Shown here one piece after another: positions 8,837-17,689 of a stretch of DNA of 64,000 nucleotides (positions are counted from its first letter, which is position 1; every line of letters starts with the position of its first letter). The stretch is from assembly GCA_963726315.1 (NCBI GenBank), contig CAVSBZ010000005.1, positions 1,674,001 through 1,738,000 of the forward strand, read 5' to 3'. Made by a program: the position numbers and the translations under genes. Origin of the DNA: FEB-25 sp963726315 (GTDB taxonomy: Bacteria; Chloroflexota; Anaerolineae; Anaerolineales; UBA4823). Under the pieces are notes generated by a model. The model made no database searches, was not told where the DNA came from, and saw only the letters and a list, made by a program, of their open reading frames with translations.

Positions 8837-8858
8837 CCCTACCGAATGTTCGGTAGGG
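8837..8858 (+). promoter_or_regulatory. Perfect palindromic operator, probably for the adjacent TetR protein
   Basis: CCCTACCGAA-TG-TTCGGTAGGG is a perfect 10+2+10 inverted repeat. It covers the expected transcription start and runs into the Shine-Dalgarno of the next gene (GGGAGGA, 8856-8862). TetR-family dimers bind such sites, and the position predicts autorepression. No second copy was seen by eye before the downstream acyl-CoA dehydrogenase genes. Confidence 0.8.
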
Positions 8859-8867
8859 AGGATTAAT

Positions 8868-9431
8868 TTGACTCGAGAAGGTATCATCGAGGCTGCTGCC
8901 AGAATATTTAGCGAGAAGGGCTTTCATGCCACATCGATGCAGGACATCGCGGATGCGGTTGACTTACAAAAAGCTAGCCTTTACTACCATTTTTCCAGTA
9001 AACAGGAGATTCTTGCGGATATCTTAGATCGAGCCTTGGATCTTATCAACAACCGGCTCGAGCTGGTGCTTTCACAGTCGTTATCACCAGATGAAAAATT
9101 ACGGCAGGCTATGGTATCTTACCTCGAGACGATTGCAGAGAACCAAAACTTGTCAGCAGTACTTCTATTGGAGTTAAGGTCGCTAGCCCCCGAACTTAAA
9201 GAACTTCACGCATCTCGAAGGGAGAAGTTCGAAAGATTGTGGAGAGATTTAATAATTGAAGGCACCCAACAAGGTGTGTTTACTGAAGTAGATCCTTCTT
9301 TAACTGGAAGAGCGATTCTGGGGGTGATGAATTGGACCGTCACATGGTACCGCCGTGATGGAGCTCGATCAGCCGAGGAAATTGCCGAGCTGTTTGCGGA
9401 TTTATTGTTGGATGGATTGCGAATAAATTGA
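8868..9431 (+). CDS. TetR-family transcriptional repressor
   Basis: This 187-residue regulator has the TetR N-terminal domain: a helix around EGIIEAAARIFSEKGFHATS, then the recognition region MQDIADAVDLQKASLYYHF (about residues 25-45). The C-terminal ligand domain carries no recognisable signature. The start is TTG 8868, chosen because GGGAGGA ends six bases before it and translation begins directly with the domain. Its stop touches the next ATG, and the run of beta-oxidation genes that follows suggests an acyl-CoA-responsive repressor comparable in role to FadR; this is inferred from context. Confidence 0.9.
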   Translation: MTREGIIEAAARIFSEKGFHATSMQDIADAVDLQKASLYYHFSSKQEILADILDRALDLINNRLELVLSQSLSPDEKLRQAMVSYLETIAENQNLSAVLLLELRSLAPELKELHASRREKFERLWRDLIIEGTQQGVFTEVDPSLTGRAILGVMNWTVTWYRRDGARSAEEIAELFADLLLDGLRIN

Positions 9432-10379
9432 ATGAATACATACCAATCAGCAGGTGGGGCGAAGATTTACCAGATCTCAATTCACGAATTCCCAGGTTTA
9501 GTGGGAAATGTTTACCTGGTGATAGCAGGCAATTACCGGGTGTTAATTGATACCGGTTCAGGTTTTGGAGATTCAAACCATGAGCTTGAGATAGGGTTGG
9601 ATGCTATTCGTCAACAATACGATGAGGAAGTAGCATTTAGCACATTAACACACATCTTTATTACTCATGGGCATATCGATCATTATGGAGGCCTTCCATA
9701 CATCAGGGAACGCACCAACGCACGGATCTGTATTCATGAGCTGGATCAAAGGATCGTCTCAAACCATCATGAAAGGTTGTCATTAGCAGCCCATCGGCTG
9801 GAGGAATTCCTGACCGAAGCGGGAGTAAAGCCGGAACAGCGAGTAAATGAGATTGAGATGTATAAAATCACAAAAAGCTTTTACCGCTCGGTGAATGTAG
9901 ACCTGACCTATGAGGCAATGGGAATGGAGTTGGGACCGTTCAAGTTTATTCATGTGCCCGGACATTGTGCCGGGCACGTGTTAATCAAGCTGCACGATGT
10001 CCTTTTTAGTGGCGATCATATTTTAGAGAAAACCAGCCCACACCAGGCACCAGAACAAATCACCTTATCCACAGGATTGGATACGTACCTGCGGTCACTT
10101 GAAATTACCAGACCATTAGCTAGGAAGGTGAAACTTACCTTGGGAGGGCATGAGAACCCCATCTTGGACCTGGATAGGCGGATAGATGAGATCAGATCTG
10201 TCCATCGTGAAAGATTACAAAGGATTCTCAATATTTTAGCCAAACCCCATACCATTGCCGAAATATCCAGATACTTATTCGGAAAAATTGATGGGTACAC
10301 GGTCTTGTTAGCGTTAGAAGAAGCGGGTGCACACATCGAGTATTTATACCAGCGAGGTTATTTAAAATTTCGAATTTAA
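9432..10379 (+). CDS. Metallo-beta-lactamase-fold hydrolase
   Basis: This is a 315-residue binuclear-metal hydrolase. The metal motif HGHIDH is at residues 79-84, a third ligand histidine lies in VPGHCAGH, the bridging aspartate in LFSGDHIL and the last histidine in LGGHENPI. The C-terminal 70 residues look like a winged-helix extension, as in LACTB2-like and glyoxalase II-like family members. ATG 9432 abuts the stop of tetR, so the two are co-transcribed. A thioesterase-like role next to the fatty-acid genes is possible but unproven. Confidence 0.88.
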   Translation: MNTYQSAGGAKIYQISIHEFPGLVGNVYLVIAGNYRVLIDTGSGFGDSNHELEIGLDAIRQQYDEEVAFSTLTHIFITHGHIDHYGGLPYIRERTNARICIHELDQRIVSNHHERLSLAAHRLEEFLTEAGVKPEQRVNEIEMYKITKSFYRSVNVDLTYEAMGMELGPFKFIHVPGHCAGHVLIKLHDVLFSGDHILEKTSPHQAPEQITLSTGLDTYLRSLEITRPLARKVKLTLGGHENPILDLDRRIDEIRSVHRERLQRILNILAKPHTIAEISRYLFGKIDGYTVLLALEEAGAHIEYLYQRGYLKFRI

Positions 10380-10488
10380 TAGATATCGAAGAAAATACCA
10401 ATCTAGTACCTATCCGTTACCAATGCGTCGAGAATACTATCAATAATATTTAGGTCTGTTTTTCAAAGAATGACAAAGGAGGAATTCC

Positions 10489-11583
10489 ATGTATTCATTT
10501 GAACCGACTGAAGAGCAAAAAATGTTAATTGATACGGTCGCACGATATGCGACCAGCAATTTGCGACCAGCCAGCCATGATGCCGATGAAGAGAAGCAAT
10601 TACCAATAAACTTGATCAAGAAAGGCTGGGAGCTGGGTGTATTACAAGCCTCCACACCCGAGGTATATGGTGGGTTTGGTGAGCATTCCGCAGTTACAGG
10701 GGTGCTGGCAGCGGAGGAAATGGCATATGGAGATTTGGCGGGCGCACTTTCTGTTATGTTGCCCGGTCTATTCGCCATCCCGATCCTACTGTGTGGTAAT
10801 GAAGAACAGAAGAAAAACTATTTACCATCCATTATTGAAGGTGATTGGACACCTTACACTGCTGCATTGATAGAACCATTTTATGATAACGACCCTAATG
10901 ATTTGAAAACCACGGCCACAATCGATGGCGATGAATACGTCATTTCGGGTGAAAAATCATATGTCCCATTTGCTAGAGATGCAAAGGCGATGATTGTATA
11001 TGCATCCTTGAACGGGAAAACGCAAGGTTTTATCATTCCAAACGGAGCGACAGGGATCCAGGTTGGAGAACGACAAAAAATGCTGGGGATCAACGCAATG
11101 TTTGTTCATCCGGTGTCGTTTAACTCCGTGCGCATCCCGATTTCTAGCCGCCTTGGTGGAGTGGATGGGCATGATTTCTCACCGATCCTGGCGTCATATT
11201 GGTTGGCGACAGCTGCGATGGCATTAGGTGTATCGAAAGCTGCGTTGGAATATGCGGTCAACTATGCCAAAGATCGCGATGTATTTGGGGTGAAAGTCGC
11301 TCAAAAACAGTCGATTGCATTCATGCTTGCGGAAATGGCGACTGAAATCGAAGCAATCCGCTGCCTGACATGGGAAGCCGCCTGGCAGTTAGATACTGGC
11401 AAAGAGGAGGCTTACAGAGAAGCTTATCTGGCTTTTTCCGGGGCAGCCGATATGGCAATGATGGTTACCGACCGAGCAGTTCAGATACTGGGAGGTCATG
11501 GATATATACGCGAACACCCAGTGGAAAAATGGATGCGAGAGGGACGGAGCTTCGTTATGCTGAATGGGCTGGCAATCATTTAA
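10489..11583 (+). CDS. Acyl-CoA dehydrogenase family protein lacking the usual catalytic Glu
   Basis: This 364-residue flavoprotein of the acyl-CoA dehydrogenase family has the N-terminal helical domain (FEPTEEQKMLIDTVARYA), a middle beta domain and the C-terminal ILGGHGYIREHPVEKWMR signature. The residue that serves as base in medium-chain enzymes (Glu in YEGT) is Asn359 in MLNGLAII here. The alternative site used by isovaleryl- and long-chain enzymes aligns by eye to a Tyr near YWLATAAMALG. A strong GGAGG precedes ATG 10489. The next gene encodes a second family member with the Glu, so this may be the non-catalytic half of a heteromer. Confidence 0.88.
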   Translation: MYSFEPTEEQKMLIDTVARYATSNLRPASHDADEEKQLPINLIKKGWELGVLQASTPEVYGGFGEHSAVTGVLAAEEMAYGDLAGALSVMLPGLFAIPILLCGNEEQKKNYLPSIIEGDWTPYTAALIEPFYDNDPNDLKTTATIDGDEYVISGEKSYVPFARDAKAMIVYASLNGKTQGFIIPNGATGIQVGERQKMLGINAMFVHPVSFNSVRIPISSRLGGVDGHDFSPILASYWLATAAMALGVSKAALEYAVNYAKDRDVFGVKVAQKQSIAFMLAEMATEIEAIRCLTWEAAWQLDTGKEEAYREAYLAFSGAADMAMMVTDRAVQILGGHGYIREHPVEKWMREGRSFVMLNGLAII

Positions 11584-11625
11584 CCGTCATGGGTTTGATA
11601 TGTCTTGGATAAGGAGATAAAAAAA

Positions 11626-12876
11626 ATGATCGAATTTGAAGCACCCAAACCTATTGCACAGCAAAGCTACGTATTAAAAACCGTTGCTGAGAATATGATG
11701 CGACCGGTTTCACGATATTTTGATGAACATGAGCATGAGATTCCGTGGGATTACATCAACTTTATGCACATGGCGATGAAAGCTACGGGCGCCGGGTCAC
11801 TTGCACCGAAAGAGTCTCCCAAAAGGGACGCAGATGGTAAGGAAAGGCCACGGATAGGCTACCAGATGCTCGCATTTATGCTGGAAATGCTATCCTGGGG
11901 GGATGTAGGCATTTACCTGTGCACTCCGGGCGGTGGGCTCGGTGCTGCAGCTGTCCAAGCAAATGGCACTCCCGAACAGCAGGCAAAATTCTTGACCAGG
12001 TTCGGGGAAGAGAAACCTGCCTTTGGAGCCATGGCGATGACCGAATCACAGGCGGGGTCAGATACATCCGCAATTCGGACGTCCGCCGTTCTTGATAAGG
12101 ATAAGAATGAATGGGTATTGAATGGAGAGAAGATATTTGTCACTGGAGGACAGAAGTCTCTAGAAGAAGGCAATGGACTTGTAGTAGTTTGGGCAACCAT
12201 TGACCCTGCTGCCGGCAGGGCGGGAATGCGTCCATTTGTGGTGGAAGCCAATTCGCCCGGAATCAAGGTGAGTAAGTTGGAGCATAAAATGGGAATCCGC
12301 GCCAGTGATACTGCATCCTTGGTGCTCCAGGATTGCCGTGTACCCTTTGAAAATATATTAGGCAGTCCGGATGTTTCACAGGAAAAGACTACCACCGGGT
12401 TCAAAGGTGCCATGGCGACTTTCGATGCAACTCGCCCGTTGATTGGCGCCACAGCAGTTGGCGTAGCCCGGGCAACCCTTGAGCTACTTAAGGAAATCCT
12501 GGCACAGCAAGGCGTGTCAATCAGATATGGTCTCCCCCGGCAGAAATTGACCAGTATTGAGCGCGATCTCATTGATATGGAGGTGATGCTGCGTTCCGCG
12601 TGGTTATTGGTGATAAAAGCTGTGTGGATGGCAGACAATCGAAAATCCAACCCCCTGGAAGCTTCGATGTCCAAAGTGAGGGGAGGGGACGTGGTCACCA
12701 AGATTACACAGAAGGCAGTTGAGATCATGGGACCATTAGGTTATAGCCAGGACTTGCTCCTGGAAAAATGGTTTAGAGACGCTAAAATCAGTGATATATA
12801 TGAAGGGACTGGCCAGATAAACAGGCTCATCGTCGCCAGGCATATTTTGGGTTACAGTGGAAGAGACTTGCGTTAA
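11626..12876 (+). CDS. Acyl-CoA dehydrogenase
   Basis: This enzyme introduces the alpha-beta double bond into acyl-CoA using FAD and passes electrons to ETF. It is 416 residues from ATG 11626, with AAGGAG nine bases upstream; a TTG at 11605 would add seven residues including that site. The FAD/substrate segment FGAMAMTESQAGSDTSAI, the KWFRDAKISDIYEGTGQI signature and catalytic Glu393 are present. It lies 42 bases behind a sister gene that lacks the Glu, suggesting an alpha-beta pair. Confidence 0.93.
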   Translation: MIEFEAPKPIAQQSYVLKTVAENMMRPVSRYFDEHEHEIPWDYINFMHMAMKATGAGSLAPKESPKRDADGKERPRIGYQMLAFMLEMLSWGDVGIYLCTPGGGLGAAAVQANGTPEQQAKFLTRFGEEKPAFGAMAMTESQAGSDTSAIRTSAVLDKDKNEWVLNGEKIFVTGGQKSLEEGNGLVVVWATIDPAAGRAGMRPFVVEANSPGIKVSKLEHKMGIRASDTASLVLQDCRVPFENILGSPDVSQEKTTTGFKGAMATFDATRPLIGATAVGVARATLELLKEILAQQGVSIRYGLPRQKLTSIERDLIDMEVMLRSAWLLVIKAVWMADNRKSNPLEASMSKVRGGDVVTKITQKAVEIMGPLGYSQDLLLEKWFRDAKISDIYEGTGQINRLIVARHILGYSGRDLR

Positions 12877-12973
12877 GATACTTAAAGGCTTATTGCTCCC
12901 TTCTATAAACACGGAGACGTTCATAATCTCGGTGTAATAGTAGTAATATCACGGTTTTCACGAAGGAGGAATT

Positions 12974-15388
12974 ATGAAGTACAAATTTCAAAAAGCTGTG
13001 GTTATTGGCTCCGGTACGATGGGAGCGGCAGTCGCGGCTCATTTAGCCAATGCCGGTATTCCTGTAACGCTTCTGGATATTGTGCCCAATAAGCTATTAC
13101 CGGAAGAAGAGCAGAAGGGTCTAACCCTGATGGATAAAGTAGTCAGGAACCGGATCGTCAAGCAGGGTTTGGAACGGGCGATTAAATCACGCCCTGCCTC
13201 ATTTTTTACCTCAGAAACCCCGGCACTTGTATCAGTCGGTAACCTGGATGATGATCTGGAGATAATCAAATCAGCAGATTGGGTCATCGAAGCTATCATC
13301 GAGAACTTGAGTATCAAGAGGGAGCTGATGGTCCGTATAGACGCCATCAGACCAGAAAATACAATCATCAGCACAAATACCTCAGGCATCCCGATCACAT
13401 CAATTGCGGAAGGATTATCTGAAGGATTTCGTAAGCATTTCCTAGGTACACATTTCTTCAACCCGCCCCGTTACCTAAAGTTACTGGAAGTCATACCGAC
13501 GAAGGATACCCTACCAGCCGTGATAGAGGCAATCAGCGAATTTGGTGAATACAGGTTGGGTAAAGGGATTGTCCTATGTAAGGACACTCCTAATTTCATT
13601 GCAAACCGCCTTGGGTTTGGAGGAGGTGCGTTTGCTTTAGATTACATACTGGAAAACAACTACACAGTAGATGAAGTTGATTCTATCACCGGACCGTCCA
13701 TGGGAAGACCCAAGACGGCAACATTTCGCCTTATTGATTTGGTCGGACTAGACGTGTGGGAGCATGTCGGAAATAACCTCGCTCCAGCTATCCCTGATGA
13801 TATGCAAGCGTTGAAATACCTCAATTCCAGGCGGGTCAATCAAATGATCCACTCCATGGTGGAAAAAGGATGGCTGGGAACGAAGGTCAAACAAGGATTT
13901 TATAAGGAAGTACGTTCACCTGAAGGCAACCGCGAATTCTGGTCTCTAAACTTGAACACACTGGATTATCAAGCCCCAGTGAAAGTGAGGTTTGATTCAA
14001 TTGGAAAGGTAAAAGATGCTGAAGACTTGGGTGAGAAATTGAAAATATTGATCGAGTCGGAGGATCGAGCCGGTCAGCTTGTACGGGCACTCATATTCCA
14101 GGGATTGTCATACGCATCTGAACGTGTCCCCGAAATTGCCGATACACCGAAACCGTTGGATGATGCCATGAGGTGGGGGTTTGGGCACGAAGCGGGTCCG
14201 TTCGAAGTATGGGACTTGCTGGGTGTAAAGGATACGTCTATGAGTATGGTTAATGCTGGTTTTCCACCCGCCAAATGGGTGGAGAAAATGGTGGCAACAG
14301 GCTATTCCACTTTTTATCAATATGACGCTGGCACAAAAGTAGGTGTTTATAATCCCTCTACTGGAAATTATGAGCCAATTAAACGTCCTACAGCGCTGGT
14401 TCTGCTGAAGGAACAAAAAGTTATCAACAAAAACCCTGGTGCCACTCTATATGACCTTGGTGATGGCGTGGCTTGTGTAGAGTTCCACACCAAGGTGAAC
14501 AGCCTCGATGAGGATATCTTTAATATGATCCTGGATGCCCAGGAGCGAACACTAACTGATTTTGAAGGTTTAGTCATTGGTAATGAAGCAGAGAACTTCT
14601 GCGCAGGTGGGGCAAATATAATGATGGTGGTCATGGCTGCACAGATGGGCGCATGGGATATGCTGGACGCAGCGATCAAGAAAATGCAAGATATGAACAT
14701 GCGCTCGCGTTACCTGGCGAAGCCAGTGGTTGTCGCACCCTTTGGATTGACATTAGGTGGGGGGGCGGAGCTTACAGTATACGGAAGCCGAGTTGTCGCT
14801 GGGGCAGAACTCTACACCGGCTTCGTTGAATTTGGAGTGGGTGTCATTCCTGCAGGTGGTGGGACCAAGGAGATGTTACGGCGGATTGTCAACCCAGCGA
14901 TGAGGACGGAAAATACTGAAGTGCTACCATTTTTACAGCGCGTCTTTATGCAGATTGGCCTGGCTAAAGTTGCGACCAGTGCAGAAGAAGCACGCCAGAT
15001 GGGAATCTTGGGGTCATCAGATCGTGTGGTGATGAATAAGGATATGTTGCTGGCAGAAGCCAAAAAAGAAGTACTGCATATGGCCGCGACCGGTTACCAT
15101 CCCCCCATACCTGAGAAGATATTCGCAGCCGGTCGTGATGCATTAGGCGCACTGCGTGTAGCCATCCACATGATGAAAGAAGGCAAATATATTACCGAAT
15201 ATGAAGCGCATATGGCGAGAAAACTCGCAAATGTGATGACCGGTGGAGATTTAAGTAAACCGACATGGGTGGATGAGCAGTATATCCTCGATCTTGAGCG
15301 TGAAGCCTTCATTTCGCTGTGCGGAGAAGAGAAGACTCGTGAGCGGATGGTCGCTATGCTGCAAACCGGTAAACCTTTGCGGAATTAA
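12974..15388 (+). CDS. fadN: 3-hydroxyacyl-CoA dehydrogenase / enoyl-CoA hydratase (FadN-like)
   Basis: This bifunctional beta-oxidation enzyme hydrates trans-2-enoyl-CoA and oxidises the 3-hydroxy product with NAD+. Its 804 residues run dehydrogenase first, the order of Bacillus FadN and the reverse of E. coli FadB. The NAD motif GSGTMG is at residues 12-17, the dehydrogenase histidine lies in GTHFFNPPRYLK near 159, and the hydratase part has FCAGGAN plus two acidic residues in GGGAEL and FVEFGVGVIP. AGGAGG just before ATG 12974 is strong. The thiolase follows 15 bases later. Confidence 0.95.
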   Translation: MKYKFQKAVVIGSGTMGAAVAAHLANAGIPVTLLDIVPNKLLPEEEQKGLTLMDKVVRNRIVKQGLERAIKSRPASFFTSETPALVSVGNLDDDLEIIKSADWVIEAIIENLSIKRELMVRIDAIRPENTIISTNTSGIPITSIAEGLSEGFRKHFLGTHFFNPPRYLKLLEVIPTKDTLPAVIEAISEFGEYRLGKGIVLCKDTPNFIANRLGFGGGAFALDYILENNYTVDEVDSITGPSMGRPKTATFRLIDLVGLDVWEHVGNNLAPAIPDDMQALKYLNSRRVNQMIHSMVEKGWLGTKVKQGFYKEVRSPEGNREFWSLNLNTLDYQAPVKVRFDSIGKVKDAEDLGEKLKILIESEDRAGQLVRALIFQGLSYASERVPEIADTPKPLDDAMRWGFGHEAGPFEVWDLLGVKDTSMSMVNAGFPPAKWVEKMVATGYSTFYQYDAGTKVGVYNPSTGNYEPIKRPTALVLLKEQKVINKNPGATLYDLGDGVACVEFHTKVNSLDEDIFNMILDAQERTLTDFEGLVIGNEAENFCAGGANIMMVVMAAQMGAWDMLDAAIKKMQDMNMRSRYLAKPVVVAPFGLTLGGGAELTVYGSRVVAGAELYTGFVEFGVGVIPAGGGTKEMLRRIVNPAMRTENTEVLPFLQRVFMQIGLAKVATSAEEARQMGILGSSDRVVMNKDMLLAEAKKEVLHMAATGYHPPIPEKIFAAGRDALGALRVAIHMMKEGKYITEYEAHMARKLANVMTGGDLSKPTWVDEQYILDLEREAFISLCGEEKTRERMVAMLQTGKPLRN

Positions 15389-15403
15389 CCATGGAGATGG
15401 AAT

Positions 15404-16603
15404 ATGAATACTATTGATGCATCGCATGATCCAGTAATTGTCGCAGCCTGCCGGACACCGGTGGGAAAAGCCAAGCGAGGCAGCCTGGCAACCGTGAGAC
15501 CGGATGAGATGGCGGTGACGGTAATTAAGGAATTGCTCAAGCGAGTTGAGGGATTAAAGCCGGAAGAAATCAATGACGTCATCCTTGGCTGTGCTTTTCC
15601 GGAAGGAGAACAGGGTTTGAACATGTCGCGCCTGGTAGCCTTACGAGCAGGCTTACCGGTTTCAGTTCCCGCAGAGACCATCAACCGGTTCTGTTCTTCG
15701 GGTATGCAAAGCATTGCACATGCAGCGTTCGGTGTGATGGCGGGTCAGTTGGATTGTGTTATTGCCGGGGGAACCGAATCCATGACCATGGTACCAATGA
15801 CCGGATTAAAGTTTTCACCCAATCCTTACCTGGCAGCCGAATGGCCGGGTGCATATTTGGGGATGGGGCTGACTGCTGAAAATGTGGCCGATAAGTACGG
15901 GATCAGCCGTGTGGACCAGGATGCGTTCGCCTACAACAGCCACCGAAAAGCTAACCGCGCAGTTGAGGATGGACTATTCGATCCGGAAATCGTACCGATT
16001 GAAGTCAATTTAGTCGAATATGATAATCCCGGAAGCCTGAGGAAAAATTCCTTCATGTTTAAAAGAGATGAAGGGCCGCGGGATGATACGACCATCGAAG
16101 CGCTGGCCAGACTGAAACCTGCGTTTAAGGAAGGTGGTACAGTTACGGCCGGGAACTCTTCTCAGATGTCGGATGGAGCAGCTGGTGTAGTATTGATGTC
16201 ACGGTCAAAGGCGGAGAGCCTGGGTGTGAAACCTTTAGTCCGATTCATATCTTTCGCAGTTGGAGGGGTTGATCCTGAATATATGGGAATTGGCCCAATC
16301 GTAGCCATCCCAAAGGCACTACGGTTAGCAGGATTAAGGCTGGAGGAGATTGGTTTAATTGAGCTGAATGAAGCCTTTGCATCCCAAAGCCTGGCAGTTA
16401 TTCGCGAAGTCGGGGTTAACCCGGAAATCACGAATGTCAATGGTGGCGCCATCGCTCTGGGCCATCCACTTGGGTGCACAGGTGCAAAGCTAACTACTCA
16501 GCTGATCCACGAAATGAAACGCAGAAAGGTTCAGTTTGGGATGGTATCCATGTGTATTGGTGGCGGAATGGGGGCTGCGGGGATATTTGAAAACCTGAAT
16601 TGA
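15404..16603 (+). CDS. fadA: Acetyl-CoA acyltransferase (thiolase)
   Basis: This thiolase cleaves 3-ketoacyl-CoA with CoA in the last step of beta-oxidation. Its 399 residues contain the acyl-enzyme cysteine Cys97 (NRFCSSGMQ), His354 in LGHPLG and the proton-shuttle Cys384 in SMCIGGGMG. The product is close to FadA-type enzymes; a biosynthetic acetoacetyl-CoA thiolase is excluded by context rather than by sequence. The start at 15404 has a modest GGAG. It is tightly linked to the FadN-like gene, as in other FadN-FadA operons. Confidence 0.94.
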   Translation: MNTIDASHDPVIVAACRTPVGKAKRGSLATVRPDEMAVTVIKELLKRVEGLKPEEINDVILGCAFPEGEQGLNMSRLVALRAGLPVSVPAETINRFCSSGMQSIAHAAFGVMAGQLDCVIAGGTESMTMVPMTGLKFSPNPYLAAEWPGAYLGMGLTAENVADKYGISRVDQDAFAYNSHRKANRAVEDGLFDPEIVPIEVNLVEYDNPGSLRKNSFMFKRDEGPRDDTTIEALARLKPAFKEGGTVTAGNSSQMSDGAAGVVLMSRSKAESLGVKPLVRFISFAVGGVDPEYMGIGPIVAIPKALRLAGLRLEEIGLIELNEAFASQSLAVIREVGVNPEITNVNGGAIALGHPLGCTGAKLTTQLIHEMKRRKVQFGMVSMCIGGGMGAAGIFENLN

Positions 16604-16646
16604 TCTGGATGATACTTGAAGAATTCATAGTCGAAAGGAAGGTAAG

Positions 16647-16976
16647 ATGACAGAGCATACTGTACGCCAATTGATCTTGAACCATGAGAAAGCATTTATG
16701 CCTGAAAGAGCTGCCGGAGTTGATGCGGTTGTTCAATATCATTTAACTGGAGAGGAGGGTGGCGATTGGATTATCACCATCAAAGATGGAGTGTGCAAGG
16801 TGGCTGAAGGAGTAGCTGAAAATCCGAAGATGACCTTAACCGCTGATGGTCAGGAATTCGGAGATATTCTTTTAGGGAAAATGGATGGGATGGCAGCATT
16901 CATGCAAGGAAAGTTAATGTTAAAGGGTGATTTGAACCTTGCAATGAAGCTGACCTCGTTTTTTAAAATGAAATAA
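16647..16976 (+). CDS. SCP2 sterol-binding domain protein
   Basis: This is a stand-alone SCP2 domain of 109 residues, a small fold with a hydrophobic tunnel that binds acyl chains or acyl-CoA. Typical parts are the central DWIITIKDGVCKV strand pair, NPKMTLTADGQEFGDIL and the C-terminal FMQGKLMLKGDLNLAMKL helix pair. GGAAGG precedes ATG 16647. As the last gene of the beta-oxidation unit it may carry or buffer acyl-CoA intermediates; this role is inferred from the family and the location. Confidence 0.88.
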   Translation: MTEHTVRQLILNHEKAFMPERAAGVDAVVQYHLTGEEGGDWIITIKDGVCKVAEGVAENPKMTLTADGQEFGDILLGKMDGMAAFMQGKLMLKGDLNLAMKLTSFFKMK

Positions 16977-16991
16977 TAGACATGTTCATAG

Positions 16992-17020
16992 GTGCCTGCA
17001 TGCAAGTCTGGTGCAGGCAC
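16992..17020 (+). terminator. Hairpin after the beta-oxidation operon
   Basis: A perfect 9-bp stem, GTGCCTGCA (16992-17000) with TGCAGGCAC (17012-17020), lies 15 bases after the SCP2 stop. No T tract follows (TCATCTCTG), so it is either a weak terminator or an mRNA-stabilising 3' hairpin. Confidence 0.5.
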
Positions 17021-17199
17021 TCATCTCTGTAACTCATTACCACAGGGTGTATTTTATAAACGTTATTAGCGATGCACAATTCGTTAATTTGTAGATGAAT
17101 AATCAAATTTGGGGTTATTACGTATCAATCTGCACCACTTTTGCAAGCTTTGGATAGCACATGTAAATAAGCGGTGAAAAAATAAGAGGACCTTCTGAT

Positions 17200-17230
17200 A
17201 AAAAAAAAACCGCTGATCGAAACCAGCGGT
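17200..17230 (-). terminator. Intrinsic terminator of the tatA unit
   Basis: On the minus strand a 7-bp stem ACCGCTG/CAGCGGT (17224-17230 with 17209-17215) with an 8-base loop runs directly into about ten T residues (17200-17209). It ends transcripts from proS and tatA. A second perfect 7-bp hairpin (17243-17249 with 17255-17261) precedes it. Apart from these and the hairpin at 16992 nothing else was seen in the 347-base gap 16977-17323. Confidence 0.85.
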
Positions 17231-17323
17231 CAAAAAGGGAGGTTGTCTAGTTGTTAGACAAGGAATAAAGAACGATCGACCCACTCGCCTGAAAATACCG
17301 AAAAATTAAATAGATAGGGTATC

Positions 17324-17509
17324 CTATTCCTTCTTTTCCTCGTCCTCCGGTTTCGTTTCTGTTTGATCATCTCCCTTAAGACCTTTGCGGAATGCACTGA
17401 TCCCTTTGCCCAACTCACCACCAATGTTGGCAATTCGGCCAACTCCGAAGATAAGAACGACAATAATCAAAACGATTAATAGTTCAGGTGCTCCAAGCCA
17501 GCTTGGCAT
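17324..17509 (-). CDS. tatA: Sec-independent translocase TatA/TatE-type subunit
   Basis: TatA forms the pore-like component of the twin-arginine translocase. From ATG 17509 the product is 61 residues: a short N terminus, one membrane helix (LLIVLIIVVLIFGVGRI), the hinge with Gly, an amphipathic helix IGGELGKGISAFRKGLKG and an acidic tail TKPEDEEKKE. AGGAGG at 17516-17521 supports this start over one 23 codons upstream. No tatC was seen in the window, so tatA is separated from it or TatC is encoded elsewhere. Confidence 0.93.
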   Translation of the reverse strand: MPSWLGAPELLIVLIIVVLIFGVGRIANIGGELGKGISAFRKGLKGDDQTETKPEDEEKKE

Positions 17510-17689
17510 TCTAGTACCTCCTACGGGATAGATTCTGCAATTATTATACTGCCGAATAGGAGAAAATCCTTCGGTCACTTCTACAAAGGTTAAGAAACAT
17601 TAACTTATGTAAATAACATGTGTGCTCATAAATTGAATACAAATGACCTGTGAACACGTAATTTGCGACAATATATGGATCCTCAAATG

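Noticed and set aside
11913..12728. Long open frame antisense to the second acyl-CoA dehydrogenase
   Set aside because: It has no ribosome site or recognisable domain and mirrors the codon pattern of a clear gene on the other strand.
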